DNA from: Labrys wisconsinensis
GTDB lineage: Bacteria; Pseudomonadota; Alphaproteobacteria; Rhizobiales; Labraceae
Direction of reading: 5' to 3'
Assembly: GCF_030814995.1 (NCBI RefSeq)
Contig: NZ_JAUSVX010000001.1
Coordinates: 682,001 to 746,000, forward strand
DNA length: 64,000 nucleotides
Position 1 is the first letter of the stretch. Each line of letters opens with the position of its first letter. Below the pieces are notes generated by a model. The model was not told where the DNA came from, searched no databases, and saw nothing but the letters and a program-made list of their open reading frames with translations. The position numbers and the translations under genes were made by a program. Below, one piece after another: positions 63,980 through 64,000 of the stretch.

Positions 63980-64000
63980 TCAGAACAGCGTGAGTTGGTC
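63980..64000 (-). CDS. Possible C-terminal end of cas2 (partial, runs off the right edge)
   Basis: On the minus strand the last 21 bases read D-Q-L-T-L-F-stop in one frame, with the stop at 63980. Short QLxLF-type ends are usual for Cas2 proteins of type II-C systems, and a convergent cas9-cas1-cas2 operon next to the array is the usual layout. Only six codons are visible, so this is a pointer rather than an identification. Confidence 0.35.
   Translation of the reverse strand, partial: DQLTLF

Overview
The window is about 70% GC, densely packed and almost free of non-coding DNA. It looks like a chromosomal segment of a Hyphomicrobiales (Rhizobiales) alphaproteobacterium. The evidence is a glnII-type glutamine synthetase beside a DUF2735 gene, many sugar, polyamine and one-carbon ABC and catabolic clusters with their own LysR, GntR, LuxR or sigma-54 regulators, and paired palindromic repeats of the kind common in Bradyrhizobium-like genomes. 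The genus cannot be fixed from the sequence. No rRNA or tRNA gene was seen.

Layout. 1-3157: polyamine module (PotD-like binding protein, cut by the left edge; PuuA/GlnA-like ligase; divergent LuxR regulator with a palindrome between). 3212-7599: DUF779 protein and AcoD-type aldehyde dehydrogenase behind a sigma-54 promoter, divergent from an AcoR-type activator. 7616-8333: Phd/VapC toxin-antitoxin pair. 8565-18598: lone ABC-2 permease, then a four-gene RND efflux operon (NodT-type outer membrane factor, adaptor, two MdtB/MdtC-like pumps). 18721-20820: a low-GC island with a DUF3990 putative ADP-ribosyltransferase, a possible partner, a membrane protein, and a ParD-like antitoxin whose ParE toxin is truncated. 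20855-23439: MFS carrier and divergent LysR. 23452-31827: UDP-xylose-synthase-like enzyme, lipoprotein, a very large GT2 glycosyltransferase, then a secreted caspase-like protease followed by two secreted SUMF1/FGE-fold proteins. 31897-34215: DUF2735, glnII, PH-like membrane protein. 34226-42277: sugar ABC system with dehydrogenase, isomerase, esterase and GntR. 42374-46991: secreted Pro/Ala-rich protein and a ribose-type ABC system. 47499-52664: MFS, LysR, EamA exporter, PheC-like periplasmic protein, enolase-superfamily enzyme. 53017-61749: aldehyde dehydrogenase, Fe-alcohol dehydrogenase, MttB-family methyltransferase, MFS, dimethylglycine/sarcosine dehydrogenase. 61808-64000: HigBA pair, an 18-repeat CRISPR array of type II-C character, a strong terminator, and what may be the last codons of a convergent cas2.

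How it fits together. Most of the window is nutrient scavenging: polyamines, sugars or sugar acids, methylated amines and aldehydes, each set as an operon next to its regulator. The accessory parts are three toxin-antitoxin loci, the DUF3990 island, the caspase/SUMF1 operon and the CRISPR array. The array's features agree with each other: the degenerate repeats lie at the transcription-upstream end, every repeat ends in an extended -10-like motif, and a perfect terminator abuts the last repeat. This suggests an array transcribed from repeat-embedded promoters toward the cas genes, which would lie just past the right edge.
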